Positions 22,093 to 32,482 of a stretch of 64,000 nt of DNA are shown here, one piece after another; the first letter of the stretch is position 1, and the number at the start of each line of letters is the position of its first letter. This DNA is from Yersinia thracica (GTDB taxonomy: Bacteria; Pseudomonadota; Gammaproteobacteria; Enterobacterales; Enterobacteriaceae), in assembly GCF_902170565.1 (NCBI RefSeq), contig NZ_CABHXX010000121.1, positions 52,722-116,721 of the forward strand, written 5' to 3'. The translations under genes were made by a program, and so were the position numbers. Under the pieces are notes generated by a model, which did no database searches, was not told where the DNA came from, and saw only the letters and a list, made by a program, of their open reading frames with translations.

Positions 22093-22113
22093 GGCACCCA
22101 AAAGGTGCCTTTT
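22087..22113 (+). terminator. argS terminator hairpin, right copy with T-run
   Basis: This second copy of GGCACC-CAAAA-GGTGCC is followed by TTTTG, so it is the intact terminator downstream of argS plus YPAL. It lies 14 bp from the murJ stop and could also serve murJ. Confidence 0.8.
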
Positions 22114-22127
22114 GTGTTACTAAAGAA

Positions 22128-23663
22128 TCAGTTTGTTCTGCGGGCGAAATCGCGCAATTTAAAGCCCAGTAACGCGAGTGCTGCAAAGTAGGCAATCACC
22201 CCCGCAATCACAACAGCAGAAAGCCGTAGCAGGCGGTAAGCCATGCCGCCAACATCCCAGGCAGGCATCACCCATAATAATCCCAGCAACACCACGGACA
22301 TCACCACCACACCAATCACTAACTTAGTCAGAAACACCGCCCAACCCGGTTGCGGGTGGAAAATTTGCTGCTTACGCAATTGCCAATATAACAAGCTGGC
22401 ATTCAGACAAGCCCCCAAACCAATCGACAGTGATAAACCGGCATGTTTAAGTGGCCCGATGAAAATCAGGTTCATAACTTGGGTTAATATCAGTGTAATA
22501 ATAGCAATTTTAACCGGGGTTTTAATGTTCTGACGTGAGTAAAAACCGGGAGCCAGCACTTTCACCACAATGAGTCCCATTAAGCCGACGGAATAAGCCA
22601 CCAGCGCACGTTGTGTCATCAGTGCATCGAAAGCGCTGAATTTCCCGTATTGGAATAATGAAACAACCAGAGGTTTAGCTAGAATGCCCAAGGCCACAGC
22701 ACTGGGCAAGGCCAGCAAGAAACAGAGTCGCAGGCCCCAATCCATCAATTTAGAGTATTCATCATGGTTACCACTGGAGAAACATTTGGCCAGTGAAGGC
22801 AATAAGATAGTGCCCAAAGCCACACCCAGCACACCCGATGGGAATTCCATTAAGCGGTCAGCATAATACATCCATGACACCGAACCTGAGACCAGGAATG
22901 ACGCAAAAATAGTGTTGATAATCAAAGATATCTGGCTCACTGACACCCCGAGGATCGCGGGCCCCATTTGGCGCATCACCCGCCAAACACCGGCATCACG
23001 CAATGACAACCGCGGTAACACCAGCATCCCTATTTTTTTCAGGTGAGGCAATTGATAACCCAATTGCAATACCCCACCGACCACCACCGCCCAAGCCAGC
23101 GCCATGACCGGTGGATTAAAATAAGGTGCGGCGAAGAGTGCAAAACCTATCATGCTGATGTTCAGGAAGGTCGGAGCAAAGGCCGGGATAGAGAAACGGT
23201 TCCAGGTATTAAGGATTGCCCCCACCAGAGACGCCAACGAAATCAGCAAGATATAAGGGAAAGTCACCCGCAATAGTGCCGAAGTTAACGCAAATTTGTC
23301 TGGTGTATCGGTGAACCCGGGCGCAGTAATAAAAATGACCCAAGGTGCGGCCAGCATCCCCAATACCGTGACCACCGCCAAAATCAGCGTTAATAAGCCG
23401 GAGACATACGCCACGAATGTCCGCGTTGCTTCCTCACCTTGCTGGCTTTTATATTCTGCCAAAATCGGTACAAAAGCCTGTGAAAATGCCCCTTCAGCGA
23501 AGATGCGTCGTAATAAATTTGGCAATTTAAAGGCCACAAAAAAGGCGTCAGTTGCCATACCTGCGCCAAAAACCCGCGCGACAATCGCATCACGAGCAAA
23601 ACCCAATACACGGGAAAACATGGTCATAGAACTGACGGCTGCCAGTGATTTCAATAGATTCAT
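22128..23663 (-). CDS. murJ: Lipid II flippase MurJ
   Basis: MurJ (MviN) flips lipid II across the inner membrane for peptidoglycan synthesis. The 511-residue polytopic MATE/MOP-type protein matches E. coli MurJ along its length. It has 14 expected helices, with the conserved N-terminus [17 protein letters not shown] and basic TM7-8 loop residues. In E. coli murJ neighbours mviM, yceH and rimJ, as here, but not argS, so the argS-murJ junction is a rearrangement point. Confidence 0.96.
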   Translation of the reverse strand: MNLLKSLAAVSSMTMFSRVLGFARDAIVARVFGAGMATDAFFVAFKLPNLLRRIFAEGAFSQAFVPILAEYKSQQGEEATRTFVAYVSGLLTLILAVVTVLGMLAAPWVIFITAPGFTDTPDKFALTSALLRVTFPYILLISLASLVGAILNTWNRFSIPAFAPTFLNISMIGFALFAAPYFNPPVMALAWAVVVGGVLQLGYQLPHLKKIGMLVLPRLSLRDAGVWRVMRQMGPAILGVSVSQISLIINTIFASFLVSGSVSWMYYADRLMEFPSGVLGVALGTILLPSLAKCFSSGNHDEYSKLMDWGLRLCFLLALPSAVALGILAKPLVVSLFQYGKFSAFDALMTQRALVAYSVGLMGLIVVKVLAPGFYSRQNIKTPVKIAIITLILTQVMNLIFIGPLKHAGLSLSIGLGACLNASLLYWQLRKQQIFHPQPGWAVFLTKLVIGVVVMSVVLLGLLWVMPAWDVGGMAYRLLRLSAVVIAGVIAYFAALALLGFKLRDFARRTN

Positions 23664-23804
23664 AGGTTTTTCTGATCTGTTTTCCGATCTGTTTTTTAAA
23701 ATAAGCCATAAATATCAACGCCTGCTATCAGCAGGCGCGGCTTCTACCCAATGTAGAGTTCATCCAGATTGAGATGAACTTGGGAGTGTACCAGCACTGG
23801 CAGA

Positions 23805-24746
23805 TTATTCCGCTACCTGCTGTTGTAACAGAATTTCTATCATTCGTTGCGCGAGGATGGCCTCTTCGCCTGAGACTTGTGGCGCTGTTTGGTTACTGAC
23901 CGCGGTAATAAAGTGATGAACAGCACCGCTAAACCCTCTTTGCTCCAACGTCGTTTGCCAACCAGGCGCGGGTAAGTTAATCACTTGCCCCTCGGACTCC
24001 TGCTGCCACTGGCGCATGTCAGTAATCTGATAGCAGGCGCCTGGGCTGACGACTTGCACACTTTCGCGCTGAGTTCCTGCATGGCGGTGCATACTGGTGG
24101 TTATCAGGCACTGCCCGGCCTGAAAATGGTGCTCAGCATATAGCATCTGCCCCAGTGCATTGGTTTGCACCCTGCCAGTGATAAGTTTTGCTGCATCGCC
24201 ACCAAGCCACAGCGCGCTATCCACGACATGCAGATAATCATCAAGCAAAGTAAAACGGGCATCCTTTGGCCCGATACTGTTCTGCCGGTGCTTCTCCATA
24301 CGCAGGGACGCCGGGTGAGTCATTTGCTGCTTAAGTTGCTGATACAATGGTGCGAAACGGCGATTAAAGCCCACCATTAGCGCCAGTTTTTGCTTTGCCG
24401 CCAGCGCTATCAATTGTTCAGATTGCTCCACTGTTTCGGCCAAGGGCTTGTCGACATAAACATGAATACCGGCCTGTAATAGCTCACTCACCACCTGAAA
24501 ATGGCTGGCGGTACTGCTGTGAACAAAGATGGCATCACATTCAGCGGCTAATGTATCCAGCCGAGAGAAATACCTCATGCGATAGCTGTCACACACCGGT
24601 TGTGCTTTTATTTGATTAGGAGAAAACGCCCCTACTAATTGCCAGTCTTGCGCTTGAGTCAATATGGGTAAATAGGCTTTCTGCGCTATACCGCCAAGAC
24701 CCACCATGCCAACACGCAGTTTTTTATCAACACTGAGCTGTTTCAT
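23805..24746 (-). CDS. mviM: MviM, Gfo/Idh/MocA family oxidoreductase
   Basis: This 313-residue putative NAD(P)-dependent oxidoreductase has the Rossmann motif VGLGGIAQKAYLP near the N-terminus and the family stretch HVYVDKPLAE. The substrate is unknown. The ATG at 24746 is chosen because AAGGAT lies 5 nt upstream; the longer reading frame would start with TTG at 24761 without a ribosome binding site. It follows yceH closely in one operon. Confidence 0.93.
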   Translation of the reverse strand: MKQLSVDKKLRVGMVGLGGIAQKAYLPILTQAQDWQLVGAFSPNQIKAQPVCDSYRMRYFSRLDTLAAECDAIFVHSSTASHFQVVSELLQAGIHVYVDKPLAETVEQSEQLIALAAKQKLALMVGFNRRFAPLYQQLKQQMTHPASLRMEKHRQNSIGPKDARFTLLDDYLHVVDSALWLGGDAAKLITGRVQTNALGQMLYAEHHFQAGQCLITTSMHRHAGTQRESVQVVSPGACYQITDMRQWQQESEGQVINLPAPGWQTTLEQRGFSGAVHHFITAVSNQTAPQVSGEEAILAQRMIEILLQQQVAE

Positions 24747-24761
24747 AGCATCCTTATTCAA

Positions 24762-25403
24762 TTAATCGTCCAGCTGTATCAACACTTCGTCTAAGCGGCG
24801 AGTCAGCGCAATGACCTGCTGCTCAAGCTGAGTGACTCGGGCTTCTAGGGCACTATCTCCCTCTGGCGCACTTTCTTCTGCCGAGATGGTTGGCGCAATG
24901 TCACCACTGAATAGATGCATAAAACGGCTTTCTCGTTTCCCCGGCTCACGAGCCAATCGCACCACAAATGGCCCATCCTCGCGTAAGGACAACTGAGTGA
25001 GAACCTGTTCTGTTTCAGCGACATCCGCGAACTCATACAGGCGGCTGGTGCGAGTACGCAATTCCCCAGGGGTCTGTGCGCCGCGCAATAATAGTGTGGT
25101 AATGACAGCAAACTCGGCAGGAGAGAATTTGAGATTGCCAAATTCAGAGTTGCAAAAACGGTGCTCATACTTCATCACCCGATTGCCACTTTGAGTGCGG
25201 ATAAGGTGTTTTTTTAACAAGAAATCGAGCGTTTGTTGCACTTCTGATTCAGATAACTCCATCACCGGTTCGCGATTGGTTTTCTGATTACAGGCAATTG
25301 TCACGCCATTAAGTGACATCGGATATTGCTCCGGCGTTGTCACTTGTTTCTCCAGCAAACAGCCAATGACTCTGGCTTCCTGTGTATTTAAACTGTGTTT
25401 CAT
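24762..25403 (-). CDS. yceH: YceH, DUF480/UPF0502 protein
   Basis: This 213-residue protein has two winged-helix-like repeats (about 5-80 and 85-165) and a C-terminal coiled coil (about 180-213, [20 protein letters not shown]). It is conserved in proteobacteria without an established function. It lies between rimJ and mviM with short spacers, likely cotranscribed. Confidence 0.9.
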   Translation of the reverse strand: MKHSLNTQEARVIGCLLEKQVTTPEQYPMSLNGVTIACNQKTNREPVMELSESEVQQTLDFLLKKHLIRTQSGNRVMKYEHRFCNSEFGNLKFSPAEFAVITTLLLRGAQTPGELRTRTSRLYEFADVAETEQVLTQLSLREDGPFVVRLAREPGKRESRFMHLFSGDIAPTISAEESAPEGDSALEARVTQLEQQVIALTRRLDEVLIQLDD

Positions 25404-25410
25404 CCTGACC

Positions 25411-25995
25411 TCAGCGAGTTGGCGTCCATTCTTGGTTAGTCAAAGCCGTCAGCACATGATCGCGCCATTGACCGTCAATCAGTAAATAATCTTTGGCGTA
25501 GCCTTCGCGTTCAAATCCAAGGCGTTCAAGCAAATTACCACTGCGATAATTATGCGGCATATAGTTAGCCATAATACGGTGCATTCGCTCTTGCCGCTGC
25601 ATATAACGAATCAAGGGTTGCAGAGCTTCAAACATCAGCCCCTGGCCCTGCCAGCGCTCACCTAATGAATAACCGAGAAAACAGGCATGAAAAGAACCCC
25701 GCAGCACATTGCTAAAATTCGCCACCCCACGGACTTCTTTTTCTTCTGGATCTAACAAAATAAAATAGTAAGCGCTGCCCTGTTTTTGCAGCTCCATAAT
25801 CATTCCTAGCCTCGCCTGCCACCCTGAAGGCATGCAGTGACTTTGATCGCGCACCGGCTCCCATGGTTTGAGAAACGCCTGATTTTCGGCGTAATATTCC
25901 GCCATGCGATAAGCATCACGCTCATTAACCAGCCGTAATGACATACGGTCTGTTGTAAGGCATATTTTAGGTGTTGCTGAATGATAGCCGAACAT
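25411..25995 (-). CDS. rimJ: Ribosomal protein S5-alanine N-acetyltransferase RimJ
   Basis: RimJ acetylates the N-terminal alanine of ribosomal protein S5. The 194-residue GNAT protein matches E. coli RimJ almost throughout, with acetyl-CoA-binding segment [17 protein letters not shown] and the end [17 protein letters not shown]. It appears to be the first gene of the leftward rimJ-yceH-mviM operon. Confidence 0.95.
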   Translation of the reverse strand: MFGYHSATPKICLTTDRMSLRLVNERDAYRMAEYYAENQAFLKPWEPVRDQSHCMPSGWQARLGMIMELQKQGSAYYFILLDPEEKEVRGVANFSNVLRGSFHACFLGYSLGERWQGQGLMFEALQPLIRYMQRQERMHRIMANYMPHNYRSGNLLERLGFEREGYAKDYLLIDGQWRDHVLTALTNQEWTPTR

Positions 25996-26237
25996 CTGCT
26001 CCCCTTGGGCTATGCGCCGTACTTAACTTAGCCGCGATTTTTTTATTCAATATACCTGTTGTCTGGCTGCCAGGTAAAATTGCGGCTGCGCTCTTTACTC
26101 CCATAAATACAACAAAATTACGCAACTAAAGAGCCAAAAAAGCATTTTATTATGAAATTGTCTATGAGGTAACGTATTGACGATAAAAAAATATTATCAA
26201 TCTAGCCCCTATCGTTTCTGACAATTTGGGTACAAAC

Positions 26238-26308
<71 letters not shown>

Positions 26309-26352
26309 AACGTATTTTCTATTTCCTCTTTTTTGATTTCTAACGGTGAAGC

Positions 26353-27558
26353 ATGGCCTTGGTATCGCAAGCTCGGAGCTTGGGTAAGTACTTTTTATTG
26401 CTTGATAACTTATTAGTTGTATTGGGCTTCTTCGTCGTTTTCCCCCTTATTTCTATCCGATTTGTCGATCAATTGGGTTGGGCTGCGGTGCTGGTTGGCC
26501 TGGCTTTGGGATTAAGGCAGTTGGTTCAGCAAGGGCTAGGGATCTTCGGTGGTGCTATCGCTGACCGTTTTGGTGCTAAGCCCATGATAGTCACCGGCAT
26601 GTTGATGCGCGCTGCGGGCTTCGCATTTATGGCGATGGCAGATGAACCCTGGATATTGTTGTTGGCCTGCGCACTCTCTGGTTTGGGGGGAACCCTATTT
26701 GATCCTCCGCGTACCGCTTTAGTTATCAAGTTAACCCGCCCTCATGAGCGTGGTCGTTTCTACTCCCTGTTGATGATGCAAGACAGCGCTGGCGCGGTTA
26801 TCGGCGCGCTGATAGGGAGCTGGCTACTGCAATATGATTTCCATTTTGTCTGCTGGACAGGTGCGTTTATCTTTATATTGGCCGCCGGCTGGAACCTCTG
26901 GCTGCTACCGGCTTATCGAATATCGACAGTGCGCGCGCCAATGAAAGAAGGCTTAATGCGGGTGCTGCGTGACCGCCGTTTTGTCACCTATGTACTCACA
27001 TTGACCGGTTATTACATGCTGTCGGTGCAAGTCATGCTAATGCTGCCGATCGTGGTCAATGAAATTGCCGGTTCACCTGCCGCCGTCAAATGGATGTATG
27101 CCATTGAAGCGGCGATCTCACTGACATTGCTGTACCCAATTGCACGTTGGAGTGAAAAACGTTTTCGCCTTGAACAGCGTTTAATGTTCGGCTTACTGAT
27201 AATGACGTTGAGTTTATTCCCTGTTGGCCTGATTACCCATCTGCAAACCTTGTTTATGTTTATTTGCTTCTTCTATATAGGCTCCATTATTGCCGAGCCT
27301 GCACGGGAAACGCTGGGGGCTTCATTGGCCGACTCACGAGCACGTGGCAGCTATATGGGCTTTAGCCGCCTTGGGCTGGCGCTGGGTGGAGCATTAGGCT
27401 ATACCGGCGGAGGTTGGATGTATGATACCGGCCGAACATTGGAAATGCCGGAATTACCCTGGTTCTTGCTCGGCGTTATTGGTTTAATGACACTTATTGG
27501 GCTGTACTGGCAATTCAATCAGCGCCGTATTGAATCTGCCATGTTGAGTGGTAGCTAG
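26353..27558 (+). CDS. mdtH: MFS multidrug efflux transporter MdtH
   Basis: This 401-residue protein of the major facilitator superfamily has 12 predicted helices. It matches E. coli MdtH (YceL), including [20 protein letters not shown] (MFS motif A region) and [12 protein letters not shown]. MdtH overproduction in E. coli gives quinolone resistance. It is divergent from rimJ, as in E. coli. Confidence 0.95.
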   Translation: MALVSQARSLGKYFLLLDNLLVVLGFFVVFPLISIRFVDQLGWAAVLVGLALGLRQLVQQGLGIFGGAIADRFGAKPMIVTGMLMRAAGFAFMAMADEPWILLLACALSGLGGTLFDPPRTALVIKLTRPHERGRFYSLLMMQDSAGAVIGALIGSWLLQYDFHFVCWTGAFIFILAAGWNLWLLPAYRISTVRAPMKEGLMRVLRDRRFVTYVLTLTGYYMLSVQVMLMLPIVVNEIAGSPAAVKWMYAIEAAISLTLLYPIARWSEKRFRLEQRLMFGLLIMTLSLFPVGLITHLQTLFMFICFFYIGSIIAEPARETLGASLADSRARGSYMGFSRLGLALGGALGYTGGGWMYDTGRTLEMPELPWFLLGVIGLMTLIGLYWQFNQRRIESAMLSGS

Positions 27559-27564
27559 CCCGTC

Positions 27565-27600
27565 ACTCGCCGGAGCGGCCTTATCCGGCGAGTCTTCCTC
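27565..27600 (+). terminator. Rho-independent terminator of mdtH
   Basis: ACTCGCCGGA (27565-27574) pairs with TCCGGCGAGT (27584-27593), a 10-bp stem followed by the pyrimidine tract CTTCCTCTT. Confidence 0.75.
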
Positions 27601-27784
27601 TTGCCCACCCAATATTGGATTCAGGGTTATCTGATTGGCAATAAGTAAACTCTGCCACACTATTCCCTAACCCCAACCGCTGTTGAACAAATGCGGTAAA
27701 TAATACAAAACAGCAAATTAACCGGTTACTATTAGGCAAATTCATTTTGTTTAATGTTGTTGCACATATTGTTACGAGGCTTTA

Positions 27785-28348
27785 ATGAATAAATTAATGT
27801 GGGGCGCGGCGGCGCTGGTAGTGACTGCAACACTGGTCGGCTGCAACCAACTGACCCAGTACACACTGAGCGAACAAGAAGTTAATGATTATCTGCAAAA
27901 ACATAATAACTATGAAAAACAGATTGGTATTCCAGGGCTGGTTGATGCACATATCACCTTGACACAATTGCAAAGTCAGATTGGCCGTGCTGAACCCGGC
28001 AAAGTCACATTAACAGGCAATGCCAAAGTAGATATTTCGTCAATTCTTGGCCCGCAAACTGCGGATATGACATTAACCTTAAAAGCACAGCCAACATTTG
28101 ATCGCGAAAAAGGCGCTATCTTCCTGAAAGATATGGAGTTAACTGACTATACGGTTAAACCAGAGAAAATGGACTCAGTGATGAAAGCGCTGACGCCCTA
28201 TTTGAATCAGTCGCTGAAATCTTATTTTGATCAGCAACCCGCGTATGTGCTGGATGGCGAAAAGAGTCAAGCGGAAGCCATGGCGAAAAAACTGGCAAAA
28301 GGTTTAGAAGTGAAGCCGGGGCAATTAGTCATCCCACTAACTGACTAA
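27785..28348 (+). CDS. yceB: YceB, DUF1439 lipoprotein
   Basis: This 187-residue lipoprotein has a lipobox LVGC with Cys20 after a basic-hydrophobic signal peptide, and matches E. coli YceB of the DUF1439 family. These small outer-membrane-associated lipoproteins have a lipid-binding-like fold of unknown function. It is followed directly by an ERIC-like repeat. Confidence 0.92.
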   Translation: MNKLMWGAAALVVTATLVGCNQLTQYTLSEQEVNDYLQKHNNYEKQIGIPGLVDAHITLTQLQSQIGRAEPGKVTLTGNAKVDISSILGPQTADMTLTLKAQPTFDREKGAIFLKDMELTDYTVKPEKMDSVMKALTPYLNQSLKSYFDQQPAYVLDGEKSQAEAMAKKLAKGLEVKPGQLVIPLTD

Positions 28349-28391
28349 TCGACACGCCCACGAATAGCTGTAGCATCAAAAGCTAAGGGCG

Positions 28392-28516
28392 ATACCCAAA
28401 GTCATTGGTGTTACAGCAAGGCCGCAAGCGAGCAAGTCCCGATGAGCTTACTTTGGTCAGTGATTCGGGTGCGCGAGTGCCGCTAACACAGCTGTAGCAT
28501 CAAGGACGAAGGGTAT
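28392..28516. repeat. ERIC-like element, variant core, overlapping the ycdY 3' end
   Basis: This 125-bp imperfect palindrome begins ATACCCAAAGTCATTGG and ends GGACGAAGGGTAT, with the central pair TCCCGATGAGCTTAC and GTCAGTGATTCGGG. It is closely related to 14686-14810. An extra right-end fragment (AGCTGTAGCATCAA, 28367-28380) lies upstream in the same arrangement. The last codons of ycdY on the minus strand are inside its right end. Confidence 0.82.
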
Positions 28517-29057
28517 CTTCTGATAACTCATCCCACATAGCTTGCAATGCCTCGCGGCTCAATTGTGCCAAAGTGCGATAAAAACCACTGGTGGCATGAG
28601 CTTCTACTTTGCCAAGAAAACGTCCGCACCAAGGCAATAAATAGTCATTAAACAGTTCAATTTGCGCCGCCATTTCATCTTCAGCGGCTTGATCCTCAAG
28701 CCAGGAAGCCGCAAGTAATAAACTGCCAAAGTGATCAATTGGCCCTTCACCTAGCGGCATACCACGTTGCTGAAGAAAGGCTCTAACCTCTGTTTCTGGA
28801 CGAGCATCTTCATAATCGGAACCATAAGGTGAAACGCTGCGTTCGTCGCCAACAAACAGGGCGTTATAGTCAGCAGCCAGCGCTTCGGGCTGATAATCCT
28901 GCTGCAAACGCGCCAGTAACTCACTTTGTTCTAGCGGCCAATGCTGCTCTAATTTCCCCTGGCTTATCAGGGTGAAAAGAGGCTCCAACAGTGGGTCTTG
29001 AGGCGGCCGATAAAAAAGCGAGCCCAAAACACGGCACATCAGAGAAAAATCATTCAT
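28500..29057 (-). CDS. ycdY: YcdY, TorD-family redox chaperone
   Basis: This 185-residue TorD/DmsD-family protein matches E. coli YcdY (184 residues), with FLGKVEAHATSGFYR and QAMWDELSED. YcdY is reported to act as a chaperone for the zinc phosphatase YcdX, which is the next gene. The C-terminal residues after WDELSED (TLRP and the TGA stop) come from the adjoining repeat; E. coli ends in different residues there. Confidence 0.92.
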   Translation of the reverse strand: MNDFSLMCRVLGSLFYRPPQDPLLEPLFTLISQGKLEQHWPLEQSELLARLQQDYQPEALAADYNALFVGDERSVSPYGSDYEDARPETEVRAFLQQRGMPLGEGPIDHFGSLLLAASWLEDQAAEDEMAAQIELFNDYLLPWCGRFLGKVEAHATSGFYRTLAQLSREALQAMWDELSEDTLRP

Positions 29058-29132
29058 TTATAACATCCTGTTTACTATGTACTTTTAACTTATTTGTTTA
29101 AAAACCAAAGTTGTGACAGTGTCACACGAAAA

Positions 29133-29870
29133 TTATAATTCGGCTAACTCAGGTATCGGCGGGCGACCACGCTGCTCAAGGTAATTCAGTAAGCGCCGCG
29201 GGCTGACATTCAAAATACGCTCTTGCGGGAAATTCACTTCAGCAATAATGCGCTCACAATGCTCAAAGATCCCCAATGAATAAGCAATATGGGAATCCGA
29301 ACCCAAGGCTAGCCATCCGCCAGCATCCCGCACGGCTTCAGCTATTGCCCGGCAATTCGCTTCACTCCCTTTACGTGAATGTGAAAATGATGAGTTGTTC
29401 AATTCCAGCGCGACATTGTAGTGTGCCGCAGCTTCGGCAATGGCTTTAATATCAACTGGATACTTAGGATTCCCCGGATGGCTAATGATATGCACATTTC
29501 CCTGCGCCATGGTGGCTATCATCGCTTGGGTATTGGCCGCTTTATCTTGCGGCGGGAACACCGGTTCATGGAAACCGGCGATCAGCAAATCGATGGCATC
29601 AAGCATCGGGCCGGTACAGTCGATGTCACCTTCCAAATTTTTAATATTTGCTTCGATACCGCGCAAAATCCCTACGCCATCAACCAGCCTCGGCCATACC
29701 CGCATGTTCATAAAGTGCCAATAATGGGGGGCATCAGCCATATCTGGGCCATGGTCTGTAATGGCGAACAATTTGATATTTTTTAGCTTAGCTTCGGCGA
29801 TATAATCGTGCAGGGTACTGTAAGCATGGGTGCTGGCAATGGTATGCATATGTAAATCAACAGGATACAT
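29133..29870 (-). CDS. ycdX: YcdX, PHP-domain zinc phosphatase
   Basis: This 245-residue PHP-family hydrolase has metal-binding motifs DLHMHT (5-10), [20 protein letters not shown] and LGSDSHI, which together supply the tri-zinc site. The ATG at 29870 ([10 protein letters not shown]) aligns with E. coli and has GGAG upstream; a longer frame from 29918 is not conserved. It is linked to ycdY and ghrA, as in E. coli. Confidence 0.94.
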   Translation of the reverse strand: MYPVDLHMHTIASTHAYSTLHDYIAEAKLKNIKLFAITDHGPDMADAPHYWHFMNMRVWPRLVDGVGILRGIEANIKNLEGDIDCTGPMLDAIDLLIAGFHEPVFPPQDKAANTQAMIATMAQGNVHIISHPGNPKYPVDIKAIAEAAAHYNVALELNNSSFSHSRKGSEANCRAIAEAVRDAGGWLALGSDSHIAYSLGIFEHCERIIAEVNFPQERILNVSPRRLLNYLEQRGRPPIPELAEL

Positions 29871-30015
29871 GACTACTCCACAAAGTCTTTTAAGGCGGGA
29901 TAGCTTTTTTGCAGGCAAAGCATAGTACGCTAATGATAGCAGGAATTCTTCTCATCAGCAGCGCTAAAACCTCGCCGGCAATTGTTAACCCCATCAAGCT
30001 GTGGAAATGCTTAAA

Positions 30016-30957
30016 TCAATAACCCCGAGCTACATCAACTAATCCAACCGGTTCCCTTCCCGCTTCGATGGTCTGGATATTGGCAACCACCTGATCCATT
30101 GCCACTTCTGGTAAAGTGATAGCAGCAATATGTGGGGTAATAGTAATCCGAGGATGGCTCCAGAAAGGATGCATCGAAGACAAAGGCTCTTCAGCAAACA
30201 CATCTAACGTGGCCGCGGCTATTTGACCTGCACTCATTGCCGCTAATAAATCCCGCTCTAACAAATGCGCGCCCCGAGCAATATTGATGATATAAGCATT
30301 GGCATTCAATTGTGAGAAAAGTGACTGATTAAGGATACCGGCAGTCTCTGGGGTATTAGGCAACAAGTTAATCAGCAATTGTGTCTCTTGAATGAATGCA
30401 GGCAATTTTTCCTGGCCTGCAAAGCTAGTGACACCCTCTATATGTTTAGGTGTGCGACTCCAACAACGAACGGTAAAACCAAACTCTGCCAGTTTGTGGG
30501 CAACACTTCTTCCTAACACGCCAGCGCCAAGAATACCTACTGTAAATTTATCGTGTTGATGTGGCGCCAGAGGTTGCCACAGCTTCTGTTGTTGTTGCAG
30601 CTGATATTCGTCCATGCGGCGAAAATAGCGTAATGCCGTAGCAACAACATATTCCTGCATCTGCAACGACATTCCGGCATCTTCCAGCCGAACCAGTGGT
30701 ACTCCTGCCGGTAATGTCCCAGGATGACGTCGCTCTTGATCCAAAATAGCGTCCACCCCTGCCCCCAACGCAAACACCCCTTTCAGTTCAACACGGCTGG
30801 CAAGCATTTCCTGAGGCGGCTGCCAAACCAGCGCATAATCTGCAGGTTGCGTGTCACCACGCCGCCATTGCCGAATATTCGCGGTAGGTAAGCGCGACTG
30901 TAGCCCTGACAACCACTGTTTTGCATCAAAGAATGGATGATAAAAAATAATATTCAT
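30016..30957 (-). CDS. ghrA: Glyoxylate/hydroxypyruvate reductase A
   Basis: GhrA (YcdW) reduces glyoxylate and hydroxypyruvate with NADPH. The 313-residue D-2-hydroxyacid dehydrogenase has the nucleotide-binding motif VGILGAGVLGRSVA, then INIARGAHLLERDLLAAM and the catalytic His region ITITPHIAA. The ATG at 30957 (MNIIFYHP) matches E. coli; AAGGAG lies 10 nt upstream. In E. coli ghrA also neighbours the tRNA gene serX. Confidence 0.94.
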   Translation of the reverse strand: MNIIFYHPFFDAKQWLSGLQSRLPTANIRQWRRGDTQPADYALVWQPPQEMLASRVELKGVFALGAGVDAILDQERRHPGTLPAGVPLVRLEDAGMSLQMQEYVVATALRYFRRMDEYQLQQQQKLWQPLAPHQHDKFTVGILGAGVLGRSVAHKLAEFGFTVRCWSRTPKHIEGVTSFAGQEKLPAFIQETQLLINLLPNTPETAGILNQSLFSQLNANAYIINIARGAHLLERDLLAAMSAGQIAAATLDVFAEEPLSSMHPFWSHPRITITPHIAAITLPEVAMDQVVANIQTIEAGREPVGLVDVARGY

Positions 30958-31098
30958 TACTTGCCAGCTCCTTACGAAAGTACTGAATAGACTTCCGCGA
31001 TTAACGCGCAGATGCAAGTGCTACTCGCACGAAATGCCGATGAAATCAGCAAACTACGGTAACTTTCGCTAAACAGTAACAAAGCATGCATAAGAAGG

Positions 31099-31127
31099 TT
31101 GACGCTGGGCACACTTTTGCCTACATT
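31099..31127 (+). promoter_or_regulatory. Promoter of the first tRNA-Ser gene
   Basis: TTGACG (31099-31104) and TACATT (31122-31127) are separated by exactly 17 bp, about 50 bp upstream of the tRNA. Confidence 0.7.
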
Positions 31128-31176
31128 ACGCCGGTCGACCATGTGAACGCGGTTGATGATAGTAGAGAAGTAACAC

Positions 31177-31266
31177 GGTGAGGTGTCTGAGTGGCTGAAG
31201 GAGCACGCCTGGAAAGTGTGTATACGTGTAAGCGTATCGAGGGTTCGAACCCCTCCCTCACCGCCA
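31177..31266 (+). tRNA. serX: tRNA-Ser (anticodon GGA), copy 1
   Basis: This is a 90-nt class II tRNA. The acceptor GGTGAGG pairs with CCTCACC, then discriminator G and encoded CCA. The anticodon loop CTGGAAA has anticodon GGA, the variable arm is long (TATACG/CGTATC), and the T-arm is GAGGGTTCGAACCCCTC. Its place next to ghrA matches E. coli serX. Confidence 0.95.
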
Positions 31267-31278
31267 TATTAAAGTGAA

Positions 31279-31306
31279 AAGCCCATGAGATTCGTGGGCT
31301 TTTTTC
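31279..31306 (+). terminator. Terminator after tRNA-Ser copy 1
   Basis: AAGCCCA (31279-31285) pairs with TGGGCTT (31295-31301), followed by a T-run. Confidence 0.85.
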
Positions 31307-31522
31307 ATTTCTGCTATTTATAAATTACGGCTTTCGATCATTGTTACCTTACGCCAGTACTAACCTCATCACTGCATTCAATCCATATTAAGATAATAAA
31401 TAAGTCACCCAGTAATGACGAATAGCGTTTAACATTAATTGATTATGCTGCCCTTTATCATCACATGTTACAACGTGAAGAGTATTTCAACTTTGGAATA
31501 TAAACCACAGGGGCATAACAAT

Positions 31523-32407
31523 ATGAAAATCTCTTTTATTTTATTATCACTCCTATTTTATCTGCAAAATGCATTGGCTTCCCCCTTGATAGTTGCTCAT
31601 CGAGCTGGCACAGCCGACTTCCCGGAAAATACCCAACACGCTATCAGTAGGTCACTATCAAATGAGGCTAATATCATCTGGATTACGATCCAACTCAGCA
31701 AAGACGGCATTCCAGTACTCTATCGTCCCAAGGATTTAAACGAGTTAACTGACGGTAATGGTCTTGTTTCCGAGCACACGTTAGAAGAATTGCAATTATT
31801 AGATGCCGCCTATTATTTTAATCAGGATGGTCAATATGTTTATCGTGGACGTGGAGTCAAGATTCCTTCATTACATCAGGTACTTTTAAGCTATCCTGAT
31901 GTAAAGTTTATTATTGATATTAAATCCCCCGATGCTGACCCCCAAATAATAGCAAATGCAATAATAGAACTACGCAAAAATATCATGTCACCTGAAAGAC
32001 TCACTTTCTATTCTACTGAAAAAAAATATCTCGCTGCGCTCCCTAAATATTTTCATAAATTCGAATCACGTCATAAAACCCGTAAGATCCTGGCTAATGC
32101 TGTTATGGCAAATAAATGTGTGATAGCCCAAGAAAAGGGGAGTTCATCCATTAGCAACCCTAGTAAACATTATGCCTTTGAATTAAGACGCGATGTAAAA
32201 ATAGTCGAGAGGCTTACCCTAGGTAAAGGGACGACCCACACCCAATTAGTTTGGAACCAGCAAGCAATGGACTGTTTCAAGGAAAGCGAAGAGGCAAAAG
32301 TCTTGCTGATTGGCATTAATTCCGCTGAGGATTATCAATTTGCTAAAAGTCTGGGGGCAGATTATATAATGGTCGACTCCCCTGCAGCGGCAAAATACTG
32401 GCGTTAA
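31523..32407 (+). CDS. Exported GDPD-fold protein with degenerate active site
   Basis: This 294-residue protein has a signal peptide (1-19/20, cleavage near ALAS). The glycerophosphodiester phosphodiesterase fold is visible: HRAGTADFPENT (26-37), QLSKDGIPVLY, VKFIIDIKSP and a C-terminal GADYIMVDSP. Compared with UgpQ, the metal-binding Glu and Asp of EFD are Trp53 and Thr55 (WIT), and the second catalytic His-Asp (LLHD) reads YRP, with Arg68. His26 is kept. Phosphodiesterase activity is therefore unlikely, and it may be a binding protein or pseudoenzyme. AGGGG precedes the ATG at 31523. It is AT-rich and lies between two copies of tRNA-Ser. Confidence 0.82.
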   Translation: MKISFILLSLLFYLQNALASPLIVAHRAGTADFPENTQHAISRSLSNEANIIWITIQLSKDGIPVLYRPKDLNELTDGNGLVSEHTLEELQLLDAAYYFNQDGQYVYRGRGVKIPSLHQVLLSYPDVKFIIDIKSPDADPQIIANAIIELRKNIMSPERLTFYSTEKKYLAALPKYFHKFESRHKTRKILANAVMANKCVIAQEKGSSSISNPSKHYAFELRRDVKIVERLTLGKGTTHTQLVWNQQAMDCFKESEEAKVLLIGINSAEDYQFAKSLGADYIMVDSPAAAKYWR

Positions 32408-32482
32408 ATGACCATGAATTGCTTGTGATTTACCCTATATGCGTGCGGAATAATCAGATGGGAAACAACAGATAAATACTAC

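Noticed and set aside
21887..22195. Minus-strand open frame of 102 codons across the YPAL element
   Set aside because: It is created by the repeat and the murJ 3' end, has no ribosome binding site and resembles no family.
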